Of a DNA stretch of 64,000 nucleotides, positions 45,876-54,120 are shown piece after piece. Numbering within the stretch: position 1 is the stretch's first letter; each line of letters opens with the position of its first letter. Made by a program: the position numbers and the translations under genes. The notes under the pieces were generated by a model. It ran no database searches. It had not been told where the DNA came from and saw only the letters and a list, made by a program, of their open reading frames with translations. This DNA is from Bacteroidota bacterium (GTDB taxonomy: Bacteria; Bacteroidota; Bacteroidia; Chitinophagales; Chitinophagaceae): NCBI GenBank assembly GCA_023416995.1, contig JAEZGI010000083.1, positions 1 to 64,000 on the forward strand, given 5' to 3'.

Positions 45876-48611
45876 ATGATTCGCATTTTATGTCTTGCTG
45901 CGTTTTTTCATCTCATCCTTTTGACTAATGTTTCTTCACAGCATGTTCCATCTCCTAAACAACATTTTGGCTTTGATATCGGCGATGATTACATGCTGAC
46001 AACCTACACCCAAACAGAAGCTTATTTTAAAAAGCTTGCTGAGTCTGATCGCACAAAGCTGGTAGACATTGGTCTCACAGAAGAAGGACGGCACCAGTAT
46101 ATGCTGATAGTTTCATCGCCGGAGAATATCAAAAATCTTGACCGTTTCAAAGAGATCTCCCGCAAACTCGCACTGGCAGACGGCCTGGAGGAAGGTGCAG
46201 CAAAAGCGCTGGCAACAGAAGGCAAGGCTGTAGTCTGGATAGACGGCGGGCTGCACGCAAATGAAGTTGTTGGCGCGCACCAGTTGATCGAAAGTATGTA
46301 CAGGTTTGTTTCGGGCACCGATGCAGAAACAACCAGGATCCTCGATAACACCATCATTTTGTTCACTCACGCAAATCCTGATGGCCAGGAGCTGATGACG
46401 AACTGGTATATGCGAAACAGCGATCCTAAAAAAAGATCATTTGCTAATCTGCCGAGGTTATACCAAAAGTATATCGGGCACGATAATAACCGCGATTTCT
46501 TCATGAACAACATGAAAGAAAGCCAGAACATCAGCCGCCAGCAGTACGTTGAGTGGATGCCTCAGATCGTTTATAATCATCACCAGGCTGGTCCCGCGGG
46601 TTCCATACTTGCAGGGCCGCCATACCGTGATCCATTCAACTTTGTATACGACCCGCTGCTGGTAACAACACTCGATGGTATAGGTGCAGCGATGAATAAT
46701 CGTTTGAATCTTGAAGGCAAACCGGGTTATACTCAACGTTCAGGATCGGTTTTTTCAACATGGTGGAACGGCGGCTTGCGCACCACACCTTATTTTCATA
46801 ACATGATCGGTATCCTTACCGAGATTATCGGAAGTCCCACACCAGCCAGTGTGCCTTTGGTGCCAACGCGCCTCATTCCAAATATGTCGACCCCTAACCC
46901 GGTTACTCCCAGGACCTGGCATTTTAAGCAGTCTATCGATTATTCAGTTTCCCTGAACTATGCCGTTCTGAATTATGCTGCCACCAACAAAAACGATTTG
47001 TTATATGGCATTTATCATATGGGCAAAACGGCTATCGATAAAGGAAGCCGGGATTATTGGGGACTTTCACCAAAACACGTCGATTCTATCACCAGGGCTT
47101 ATGCGAAAGACCAGGGAAACATACGGGATGGTGCTGCAGCGCTGCCTCGCGGAGGACAAATACCAGCAAAGTATTATGACCTGGTTTTAAAAGATTCTAC
47201 ACTGCGTGACCCGCGTGGGTATATTATCCCGGCTGACCAGGCAGATTTCCCTACGGCTATCAAATTTGTAAATGCGCTCATTAAATCTGGTATTGTCATT
47301 CACAAAGCAACCTCCCCTTTCACAGTTGAAGGAAAAAACTATCCCGCAGGATCCTATATCGTGAAAACAGCTCAGGCATTTCGTCCGCATGTGCTTGACA
47401 TGTTTGAACCACAGGATCATCCAAATGATTTTCAGTATCCCGGCGGACCTCCCGTGCGTCCATATGATGCAGCGGGCTGGACACTTGCCTATTCGATGGG
47501 TGTAGATTTCGACAGAATTTTAAATGGGTTTGATGGTCCGTTTGAAAAACTCAAACATGGTGAGCAGCAAACGCCTGGTTCTTCAACTAATATAGCCGGC
47601 TCCGGAGGATTTATCCTTGATTCAAAATCAAATAATAGTTTCACTGCGGTAAACGATTTGTTGAAGGCAGGAATAAAAGTATATCGGCTAACAAAAAGTG
47701 GTTCATCGGGCCAGGGCAATTTTTACGTTCCCGCTGCCGGAAAAACCATTTTACAGAAAGCCGTTACGGAACTTGGTATTCGTATCAGCCCCGCAGGCAA
47801 ATTGCCTTCGGATGCTGTTGCGGTGAAACCCCTGCGTATCGGACTTTGGGATACTTATGGCGGTTCGATGCCTTCCGGGTGGACCCGCTGGTTATTAGAA
47901 CAATTCCGCTTCCCGGCAGAACTTGTATATGCAAACCAGATTGATAAAGGCAATCTGCGCAGCAAATACGATGTACTTGTTTTTGTTACCGGTGCCATTC
48001 CTCCTCCATCAAGATCCGGCGCCAGCCGCGGTGGATCCGCACAGCCTGCGGTAGCAGATGTACCTGCCGAATTTCGTCATACCCTGGGTAGAATTACCGC
48101 CGATACTTCCATACCTCAAATCAGGAAATTTATTGAAGCCGGCGGTTCTGTGATCACTATCGGGCACAGCACTGCCCTGGCTTATCACCTGCAACTACCG
48201 GTACGCGATGCACTGGTTGAAATGAACGCAGGTGTTGAGCGCGCGCTTTCGGGGGAAAAATATTATATACCCGGAAGTATATTGCGGGTGAGCGTCGACT
48301 CTACGCAGAAAACTGCATGGGGTATGCGATCAGTTGCAGATGTATATTTTGATGCGAGCCCGGTGTTTAAAATTGCACCCGAAGCAATGGTGAGCGGGCA
48401 GGTTAAACCGATAGCCTGGTTCTCTTCTCCCCGCTCATTAAGAAGTGGCTGGGCCTGGGGACAGGAGTACCTTGATGGAGGCGTCGCGGCTTTCAGCGCA
48501 AACATTGGCGCGGGTAAGTTTTTTGCATTTGGCCCTGAGATATTGTTCCGCGCGCAGACACATGGCACTTTCAAACTGTTGTTTAATGAGCTTTATGATA
48601 CAGCAAAGTAA
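45876..48611 (+). CDS. Secreted M14-family zinc carboxypeptidase
   Basis: The 911-residue product has a signal peptide (MIRILCLAAFFHLILLTNVSS). The M14 domain at about 40-370 shows the zinc ligands HxxE in WIDGGLHANEVVG (His127, Glu130), the NPDGQELM segment, the substrate-binding Arg region HDNNRDFF, the third ligand in IVYNHHQAGP, and a probable catalytic Glu in MIGILTEIIGS. The remaining 540 residues contain no motif I recognise except a glutamine-amidotransferase-like segment near the end. It would digest peptides in the periplasm or outside. An inverted repeat GTTGAA-N5-TTCAAC lies 29 bases before the start (45831-45847). A strong terminator follows. Confidence 0.9.
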   Translation: MIRILCLAAFFHLILLTNVSSQHVPSPKQHFGFDIGDDYMLTTYTQTEAYFKKLAESDRTKLVDIGLTEEGRHQYMLIVSSPENIKNLDRFKEISRKLALADGLEEGAAKALATEGKAVVWIDGGLHANEVVGAHQLIESMYRFVSGTDAETTRILDNTIILFTHANPDGQELMTNWYMRNSDPKKRSFANLPRLYQKYIGHDNNRDFFMNNMKESQNISRQQYVEWMPQIVYNHHQAGPAGSILAGPPYRDPFNFVYDPLLVTTLDGIGAAMNNRLNLEGKPGYTQRSGSVFSTWWNGGLRTTPYFHNMIGILTEIIGSPTPASVPLVPTRLIPNMSTPNPVTPRTWHFKQSIDYSVSLNYAVLNYAATNKNDLLYGIYHMGKTAIDKGSRDYWGLSPKHVDSITRAYAKDQGNIRDGAAALPRGGQIPAKYYDLVLKDSTLRDPRGYIIPADQADFPTAIKFVNALIKSGIVIHKATSPFTVEGKNYPAGSYIVKTAQAFRPHVLDMFEPQDHPNDFQYPGGPPVRPYDAAGWTLAYSMGVDFDRILNGFDGPFEKLKHGEQQTPGSSTNIAGSGGFILDSKSNNSFTAVNDLLKAGIKVYRLTKSGSSGQGNFYVPAAGKTILQKAVTELGIRISPAGKLPSDAVAVKPLRIGLWDTYGGSMPSGWTRWLLEQFRFPAELVYANQIDKGNLRSKYDVLVFVTGAIPPPSRSGASRGGSAQPAVADVPAEFRHTLGRITADTSIPQIRKFIEAGGSVITIGHSTALAYHLQLPVRDALVEMNAGVERALSGEKYYIPGSILRVSVDSTQKTAWGMRSVADVYFDASPVFKIAPEAMVSGQVKPIAWFSSPRSLRSGWAWGQEYLDGGVAAFSANIGAGKFFAFGPEILFRAQTHGTFKLLFNELYDTAK

Positions 48612-48627
48612 TAAGGGATTTTAATTT

Positions 48628-48672
48628 AAAGAGAGGCTGTCGCAAATTATGTGGCAGCCTCTCTTTCTTTAA
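48628..48672 (+). terminator. Strong rho-independent terminator, probably bidirectional
   Basis: A perfect 12-base stem AAAGAGAGGCTG (48628-48639) / CAGCCTCTCTTT (48655-48666) with a 15-base loop runs into TTCTTT-type sequence. It lies between the converging M14 gene and the oxidoreductase gene (ends at 48737), and can serve both strands. Confidence 0.85.
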
Positions 48673-48736
48673 GCAGTTCGCGTGAAATTTTATTTATACA
48701 GTGTTTTATTCCGGCACAACAACTCCGGGCAGAGAA

Positions 48737-49771
48737 TCATGATGTAGCGAGTGTTTTGAATGATTCTAAATGAATCGGCACCTGTTGTTTGGTTTCTGCA
48801 GATTTATATACTGCCGCGATCACTTCAACATCTCTCAAACCCATTTCTGCAGGTACCCTGGTGGGTTTATCTTCCATGATGCATTCTGCAAAATCATCCA
48901 TTTGCAGGGCCTGTTGATTAACTGTCGGAAAGGTTATCTCTCCTTCTGAAGTTTTTCCTTTCAACCCTTCATATTCATACGCTGGCTCGAGTTGAAACCA
49001 GCCGTTCTCTGCCCTTACATTGATCAGGTTTTGTTGTTTGGTATAACTGCACTCGCACTCTGCTACAATATCATCTTCAAAATGCAGTGTGAATTTGATG
49101 CCTTCTTCCACCTCATCGAAACGTTCTTTATCGGTGCGGGGTGAAAATGCAGCATCAACGGCAACAGGCAGTTTACCGGTTAGATACATAGCGGCCTGGA
49201 TACAATACACTCCGTAATTCATGAGCGGTCCACCGCCTGCGAGTTTTTTATCGACCCGCCATGTTTTTTTATTGCCGAGATCCTTGCTATCAAGAAGGGT
49301 CAATTTCTTCACCTTACCAAAAACCTGTTGCTGACCAAGACGCATCACTTCTTTATTGTAGGGATCAAAATGCAGCCGGTAACCCATGGAGAATCGTACG
49401 CCTGCCGCTTCAATGGCATGAATCATCTCCCGGCATTCCGCAGGTGTATTTGCCATTGGCTTCTCACAAATTATATGTTTGCCGGCACGTGCCGCCCGTA
49501 TGGTAAACTCAGGATGCATCAGGTTTGGCAATACGATATAAACAATATCGATATCGTCGTTTGACGCGATCTCATCAAAATTTTCATAGTTGTACAAATG
49601 ACTGTCGGCAATATTGTACTCCGCCTGGTATTGCCTGAGTTTTGCAGGCGTGCCGCTGACAAGTGCAGCGAGATAACAATTTTCTGTTTCCTTCAGCGCG
49701 GGCATTATCTGCGTTGTAGCATATTCTCCCAAACCTACTACTGCAACGCCCAAACGGTTTTTGTTTTTCAT
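48737..49771 (-). CDS. Gfo/Idh/MocA-family NAD(P)-dependent oxidoreductase
   Basis: The ATG at 49771 gives 344 residues and puts the Rossmann motif at the N-terminus (AVVGLGEYATTQIMPALKE). An upstream frame of 21 codons adds no fold. Other signatures are the DIVYIVLPNLMHPEFTIRAA segment, the catalytic-site motif HIICEKPMANTP (Lys of EKP) and the C-terminal substrate domain with MSMGYRLHFDPYN-type sequence. The family oxidises or reduces sugars, inositols and their derivatives, or keto-glycosides. It has no Tat or other signal, so it is cytoplasmic. It converges with the M14 gene and is divergent from the M20 gene, so it appears to be a single-gene unit. Confidence 0.9.
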   Translation of the reverse strand: MKNKNRLGVAVVGLGEYATTQIMPALKETENCYLAALVSGTPAKLRQYQAEYNIADSHLYNYENFDEIASNDDIDIVYIVLPNLMHPEFTIRAARAGKHIICEKPMANTPAECREMIHAIEAAGVRFSMGYRLHFDPYNKEVMRLGQQQVFGKVKKLTLLDSKDLGNKKTWRVDKKLAGGGPLMNYGVYCIQAAMYLTGKLPVAVDAAFSPRTDKERFDEVEEGIKFTLHFEDDIVAECECSYTKQQNLINVRAENGWFQLEPAYEYEGLKGKTSEGEITFPTVNQQALQMDDFAECIMEDKPTRVPAEMGLRDVEVIAAVYKSAETKQQVPIHLESFKTLATS

Positions 49772-49892
49772 ATTATTGTGTTTGGTGTTGAGGGTTAAAA
49801 AATGGTGCCATGCCTGCCACACGGAAAAAATCACCCATGAAGGCTATATTTAAGCGATATTGCTCACTGAGTTTCAACAATCAACTTCTATC

Positions 49893-51200
49893 ATGCTAAC
49901 TGTATTCAAAAAGTTCGTACTCTTCAGCGCTTTCATCTCTTTTTCTGTTCTGCAGGCACAGGAGAGTTCCCAAAAAAGACCAGATGTGGATAAACGATAC
50001 CAGGCTGAGTTGAAAACGCTTGCTGAGAGACCGGTGATCAGGGCCGCGTTTAAAGAGATCGTGAATCTTGAACCGGAAACTTACAAAGATCTTATACTGT
50101 TGAATGAAATTCCCGCTCCACCGTTTAAAGAAGAACAAAGGGCAGCGAAGTTTTTGGAGATGATCAAAGCGATCGGGGTTGATTCAGTGTGGATCGACGA
50201 GGTAGGTAATGTACTTGCACTTGTGAAAGGTAAATCAGGAAAAAAAACAGTGTTGCTTGAAGCACATCTTGATACCGTTTTCCCTGAAGGCACCGATGTT
50301 ACGGTGAAACATCGTGGCGATACACTTGTTGCGCCTGGAATCGGTGATGATACACGAGGTCTTGCGGTTGTTCTTGCAGTGCTGAAAGCAATGAAAGCGA
50401 CTAAACTTAATACAGATCATGATGTCATTTTTGCGGGAACCGTAGGTGAGGAAGGCCTTGGAGATCTGCGTGGGGTGAAAGCATTATTTAAAGACGGTAA
50501 AAGAAAAATTGATAGTTATATAGCCATTGATGGCGGTGATATCGGAAGTATTGTATCCGGCGGAACTGGTTCAAACCGGTATCGTGTTACTTTCAAGGGA
50601 CCCGGGGGCCATTCATATGGTGCATTTGGTCTTGCAAACCCGCACAACGCAGCTGCCCGTGCCATTCATTATTTTGTTACGGAGGCTGATAAATACACAC
50701 GTACAGGTACAAAAACAACTTATAATGTTGGGGTGATCGGTGGCGGCACTTCTGTAAATGCCATTCCCTTTGAATCGTGGATGGAAGTTGATATGCGTTC
50801 TGAAGCACCAGACAGACTTGCTGGTATTGACAGCTTGTTCCAGGCCGCGGTACGGAAAGGACTTGCAGAAGAAAACGCAATGAAAAGACGTGGGCAGGCT
50901 TTAACAGTAGAAGTGAAAATGGTTGGCAACCGCCCCACGGGTGTTCAGGCCGAAACCGTACCGCTCGTTCAAAGAACAATGGCTGCAGCAGCGGTACTTG
51001 GTGCGAAACCATCCTTACATATGAGCTCAACCAATGCAAACACACCTATTTCCAAGGGAGTACCGGCAGTAACAATCGGTCGCGGCGGCGTAGGAGGTGG
51101 TGCGCACTCAGTGGAGGAATGGTGGCTCAATGAAAAGGGACACCTGGCCATTCAATTTGCCTTACTGCTCTTAGTCGCTGAAGCGGGTTTAGCAAAATAG
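49893..51200 (+). CDS. Secreted M20-family metallopeptidase
   Basis: The start at 49893 gives 435 residues beginning with a signal peptide (MLTVFKKFVLFSAFISFSVLQAQ); a TTG 33 bases upstream is not needed. Dinuclear zinc ligands are visible in LLEAHLDTVFPEGTDV (His, Asp), GIGDDTRGLAV (bridging Asp), AGTVGEEGLGDLRG (catalytic Glu-Glu), and a late GGGAHSVEEWW (His). The dimerisation domain begins near RYRVTFKGPGGHSYGAFG. M20 peptidases of the PepT/Xaa-His type cleave di- or tripeptides or deacylate amino acids; this one would act outside the cytoplasm. No terminator is seen in the 22 bases before the small ORF. Confidence 0.92.
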   Translation: MLTVFKKFVLFSAFISFSVLQAQESSQKRPDVDKRYQAELKTLAERPVIRAAFKEIVNLEPETYKDLILLNEIPAPPFKEEQRAAKFLEMIKAIGVDSVWIDEVGNVLALVKGKSGKKTVLLEAHLDTVFPEGTDVTVKHRGDTLVAPGIGDDTRGLAVVLAVLKAMKATKLNTDHDVIFAGTVGEEGLGDLRGVKALFKDGKRKIDSYIAIDGGDIGSIVSGGTGSNRYRVTFKGPGGHSYGAFGLANPHNAAARAIHYFVTEADKYTRTGTKTTYNVGVIGGGTSVNAIPFESWMEVDMRSEAPDRLAGIDSLFQAAVRKGLAEENAMKRRGQALTVEVKMVGNRPTGVQAETVPLVQRTMAAAAVLGAKPSLHMSSTNANTPISKGVPAVTIGRGGVGGGAHSVEEWWLNEKGHLAIQFALLLLVAEAGLAK

Positions 51201-51222
51201 CTTTTAATAAACACATCAGTTA

Positions 51223-51417
51223 TTACCGCTGAGGTAATCCTATCACCACCATACTATCTTTTTGGTATCGCACAGCCGAGTCAGCACCAAGCGTTCTTGA
51301 TTCGGGCCTACGATATGCTGCTTCATAAGCACGCGAACGTTTGCGGTAATTTGGCTTTGGCTTTCTGCCGATGATAAAACAAAGACAAACAAATAACAAA
51401 AGGTGTTGAATGATCAT
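51223..51417 (-). CDS. Possible small secreted or membrane-anchored basic protein
   Basis: This 64-residue frame has a hydrophobic N-terminus (MIIQHLLLFVCLCFIIG) followed by a basic, tyrosine-rich segment (YRKRSRAYEAAYRRPESR) and a beta-like end (MVVIGLPQR). It fills the gap between the M20 gene and the XRE regulator gene, does not lie opposite a larger gene, and has a plausible signal. No family is recognised. It could be cotranscribed behind the XRE gene (45-base gap). Confidence 0.35.
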   Translation of the reverse strand: MIIQHLLLFVCLCFIIGRKPKPNYRKRSRAYEAAYRRPESRTLGADSAVRYQKDSMVVIGLPQR

Positions 51418-51462
51418 CTGTAGTCGGTTTAGTTTATGATTCTTATTTGTGAGGTTTATTTA

Positions 51463-52143
51463 TTATCCACGTTCATGCGCATATACTGCAAACAACTTCC
51501 AGAATTGTTTTTCAGTCTCAAATGCAAAACTGTGTTTCTTAAAAGCATTTAATACGAGGTCAATCCTGTTCCCTTCTAATTGGTAATTGCCAATCATGAT
51601 TTCATGACCGTTCACATACAAACCAGTTTTATCTGAACAGAGATGTACATTCTCGCGGGTCAACTCTTCAAACACCAGCACATCATGCATCTGGTATTCA
51701 GGAATTGACTGCGGATGCGGAATGTTATTATTGAATGTCAATGCAAGCAGATTATGATTACTTGTTTCCGGCAATACGAGCCTGGGAAAAGCAGTGAACT
51801 CATCAAATCTCAATTCCTTATAACTGCAACGCATGAAGATCGTGTCGCTGATAAAGGGAACCTCGTGCAACTGAAGATTTGCAATATGATGCTCATCGTT
51901 TAATAGCTTATCGCCATTGTATTGAAGTATCTCATTAACGGTAAGCACCTCGGATACAAACTTATTTAGCGGAATGCTAAAATGGTTTGCAATTTTGATC
52001 ACAGATTCCAATCTCGGCTCGGCCCGATTTTCCTCGTAGGATGAAATGTTACCCCGCGTCAACTCGAACAAATCCGCAAATGCTTGCTGGCTGAGGTTTT
52101 TAGCAGCCCTTATTTTTTTAATATTAGCTCCGATCTTCAGCAT
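51463..52143 (-). CDS. XRE-family helix-turn-helix regulator with degenerate S24-like C-terminus
   Basis: The 226-residue protein has an N-terminal HTH_3 domain (residues 4-60: IKKIRAAKNLSQQAFADLFEL, GNISSYEENRAEPRLESVIKI). The C-terminal 120 residues resemble the LexA/CI S24 fold (LLALTFNNNIPHPQSIPEYQM leading to HDVLVFEELT), but the catalytic serine position reads Asn and no general-base Lys is obvious, so self-cleavage is not expected. It is divergent from the PspA/flotillin operon across 100 bases. Near-identical AATTATTTT elements 21 bases apart (52161 and 52182) lie in that gap and could be its operators. A repressor role over the operon is inferred from position. Confidence 0.88.
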   Translation of the reverse strand: MLKIGANIKKIRAAKNLSQQAFADLFELTRGNISSYEENRAEPRLESVIKIANHFSIPLNKFVSEVLTVNEILQYNGDKLLNDEHHIANLQLHEVPFISDTIFMRCSYKELRFDEFTAFPRLVLPETSNHNLLALTFNNNIPHPQSIPEYQMHDVLVFEELTRENVHLCSDKTGLYVNGHEIMIGNYQLEGNRIDLVLNAFKKHSFAFETEKQFWKLFAVYAHERG

Positions 52144-52188
52144 GCTTCAAAGATAAGGCAAATTATTTTATCATCAATGCTAATTATT

Positions 52189-52220
52189 TTTGCAGTGTTA
52201 ACATTTTTTTTATAGATTTG
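52189..52220 (+). promoter_or_regulatory. Consensus Bacteroidota promoter of the PspA/flotillin operon
   Basis: TTTG at 52189-52192, a 20-base spacer, and TAGATTTG at 52213-52220 match the Bacteroidota consensus TTTG-N19-21-TAnnTTTG exactly. The first start codon follows 23 bases downstream. AATTATTTT direct repeats at 52161-52169 and 52182-52190 overlap or flank the -33 element and may bind the divergent XRE regulator. Confidence 0.75.
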
Positions 52221-52243
52221 TAAGACAAACAAAACATAAACAG

Positions 52244-52636
52244 ATGGATTTCATGTCCACGATACAAGACTTCGCCACCACCTCCGGTTGCCGGATCCTC
52301 TATAAAAATGAACACGACGGCATACTGAAGATTGACAACCAGGAAGATGGCATTCACAACCTGATCATTGGTATCGCGCCCCCCATACTGATTATGGAGC
52401 AATACCTGTTTTCTTTCACGGCAGACAACATGAGCATGTTCAAACAACTGCTGCAGAAAAACCGTGACATGATCCACGGTGCATTTGTGATCAATGAAGA
52501 GGGAAACAAAGTGCTTTTCCGCTACACTATGCAGCTGGAGAATATAAATTTCAACGAATTCGACGGCGCCCTTAATTCACTTGGGCTCCTTCTCAGTGAA
52601 TATTATCAACAAATCATCAGCTTTTCAAAATTGTAA
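52244..52636 (+). CDS. YbjN/Tir-chaperone-like small protein
   Basis: The 130-residue protein has the alternating beta/alpha profile of the YbjN and type III secretion chaperone-like (Tir chaperone) fold: KIDNQEDGIHNLIIGI, LFSFTADNMSMFKQLLQKNRD, GAFVINEEGNKVLFRYTMQ and a long final helix. No signal peptide or membrane segment is visible. Proteins with this fold are often the first gene of PspA or flotillin clusters, where an adaptor or chaperone role is supposed. It ends 4 bases before the PspA start (an internal Met at 52253 is an alternative start). It is the first gene after the promoter at 52189-52220. Confidence 0.8.
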   Translation: MDFMSTIQDFATTSGCRILYKNEHDGILKIDNQEDGIHNLIIGIAPPILIMEQYLFSFTADNMSMFKQLLQKNRDMIHGAFVINEEGNKVLFRYTMQLENINFNEFDGALNSLGLLLSEYYQQIISFSKL

Positions 52637-52640
52637 TCTT

Positions 52641-53357
52641 ATGAATCTTTTTAAAAGAATTTTTAGAATAGGACAGGCTGAAATTCATGCCGCCGTTGAA
52701 AAAATGGAAGATCCTGTTAAGATGACCGAACAAGGACTCCGCGAACTACGGGAGGACCTGGCACAGGCAACTGAAGCATATGCGCGTGTGAAAGCACTCG
52801 CTATACGCACAGAAAATGAACAGGCAGTATGTCAGAAAGAATCGCTGCAATACGCCGAGAAAGCAGTATTGATCATGCAAAAAGCGCAACACGGCGAAGT
52901 CGATATCAACCGCGCAGAACAACTTGCCCGTGAAGCTTTAACGCTCCGCCGACAATATTATGCCGATGCTGAGGATCTCGGATCCCAGGCACTTGCCCAC
53001 CGCGAAAGTTCTGAGCAACTGCTCAAGAACATTGAAATACTCAAAGAGAATCTTTCCAAGTGGGAGAAAGAATTAAAAACTCTGAAGGCCCGCGTTAAAG
53101 TAAGCAAGGCTACCCAGCAGGTAAATAAACAACTGGCCCAACTTGATACAAATGGCACGATCGCAATGCTTGAACGTATGAAAGATAAAGTCGAGGACCA
53201 GGAAGCACTGTCAAAAGCCTACGCAGAGATAGCTAATCCCGGAATTAATCTGAAAGATGACTTGAATCGTCTGTTAAAAGATGATACCTTATCAATCGAA
53301 AAGGACCTGGACGCCATCAAAAACAAATTAGGGATGGACCAGCATCCCCTGAAATGA
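52641..53357 (+). CDS. pspA: PspA/IM30 (Vipp1-like) membrane-stress protein
   Basis: The start at 52641 gives 238 residues, the usual length for PspA. Almost the whole chain is coiled coil, starting with the amphipathic helix MNLFKRIFRIGQAEIHAAVEKM and continuing with the PspA pattern KMTEQGLRELREDLAQATEA and LARQ-like heptads to the end. PspA/IM30 proteins polymerise on damaged inner membranes as ESCRT-III-like filaments and limit proton leak. A typical PspF, PspB or PspC partner is absent here. It is followed after 34 bases by the YqiJ-like gene. The name pspA is for the family; orthology to the E. coli gene is not shown. Confidence 0.9.
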   Translation: MNLFKRIFRIGQAEIHAAVEKMEDPVKMTEQGLRELREDLAQATEAYARVKALAIRTENEQAVCQKESLQYAEKAVLIMQKAQHGEVDINRAEQLAREALTLRRQYYADAEDLGSQALAHRESSEQLLKNIEILKENLSKWEKELKTLKARVKVSKATQQVNKQLAQLDTNGTIAMLERMKDKVEDQEALSKAYAEIANPGINLKDDLNRLLKDDTLSIEKDLDAIKNKLGMDQHPLK

Positions 53358-53391
53358 TATGCTGCAAATTCGTTGACTTAAACCGACAACC

Positions 53392-54063
53392 ATGGCAGAA
53401 CTAACCAAACTACTGTTTCATCCGCTTTCTAACGGCATCATGACAGTGCTTGCAGGAATCACGGCATTGTACTGGGTGTTTACCTTTCTCGCAGGTGATT
53501 TTTTAGGCGACATGGATTTTGCCCCGGAAGTAGATGCCACAGTAGAAGTGGATTCTGATGCAGACTTAGGTGACACAGGTTCTGAACAGGGCTTCTTTTC
53601 AAAAGCACTTGAATTTGTAAATGTTGGCAAGGTGCCCTTCATGATAGTGTACAGCATCTTTAAATTTATTGCCTGGATAGTAACGCTGGTAAGTTCTGTT
53701 ATGTTAGGAGCCGCGTCATGGGGTTGGAAATCTGCATTACTCCTGCTACCAATATTCATGGTCGCTTACCTGTTGACACGTTATGCCACAAAACCACTGG
53801 TTAAACTATACAATGTAATGGGATATAACGGAGAAGAACAACACGATCTGCTTGGCCGCATTGCTCGCATGCGGTCAGCCATAAATGGCGACAAGATCGG
53901 CGCAGCAGAATTAGTAATTAATAATGATGTTATCCGCATCAACGTGAGAAGCAAATCGGGACAGCCCATTGACTACAATGCAGATGTAATGATAGCTGAT
54001 GAATCAACTGATGGCAGATACTACTTTGTGGTACCTGAGCTCACTCTCGATAATATCGTTTAA
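53392..54063 (+). CDS. YqiJ-like membrane protein with C-terminal OB-fold
   Basis: The 223 residues include hydrophobic segments near 15-33, 75-95 and 105-122, an acidic periplasmic loop at about 38-60 (DFAPEVDATVEVDSDADLG) and a cytoplasmic C-terminal beta domain from about 140 (HDLLGRIARMRSAINGDKIG to the end) of the NfeD/YqiJ OB-fold type. In E. coli, YqiJ is encoded next to the flotillin YqiK, and NfeD-type proteins are regular partners of SPFH proteins. The flotillin gene follows after 57 bases, so a membrane-microdomain complex is a fair reading. Confidence 0.85.
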   Translation: MAELTKLLFHPLSNGIMTVLAGITALYWVFTFLAGDFLGDMDFAPEVDATVEVDSDADLGDTGSEQGFFSKALEFVNVGKVPFMIVYSIFKFIAWIVTLVSSVMLGAASWGWKSALLLLPIFMVAYLLTRYATKPLVKLYNVMGYNGEEQHDLLGRIARMRSAINGDKIGAAELVINNDVIRINVRSKSGQPIDYNADVMIADESTDGRYYFVVPELTLDNIV

Positions 54064-54120
54064 TAAAAATGTCTATTTTCAAAACAAGCAATATTTCCTT
54101 TAACCATTAACCTGTTTACT

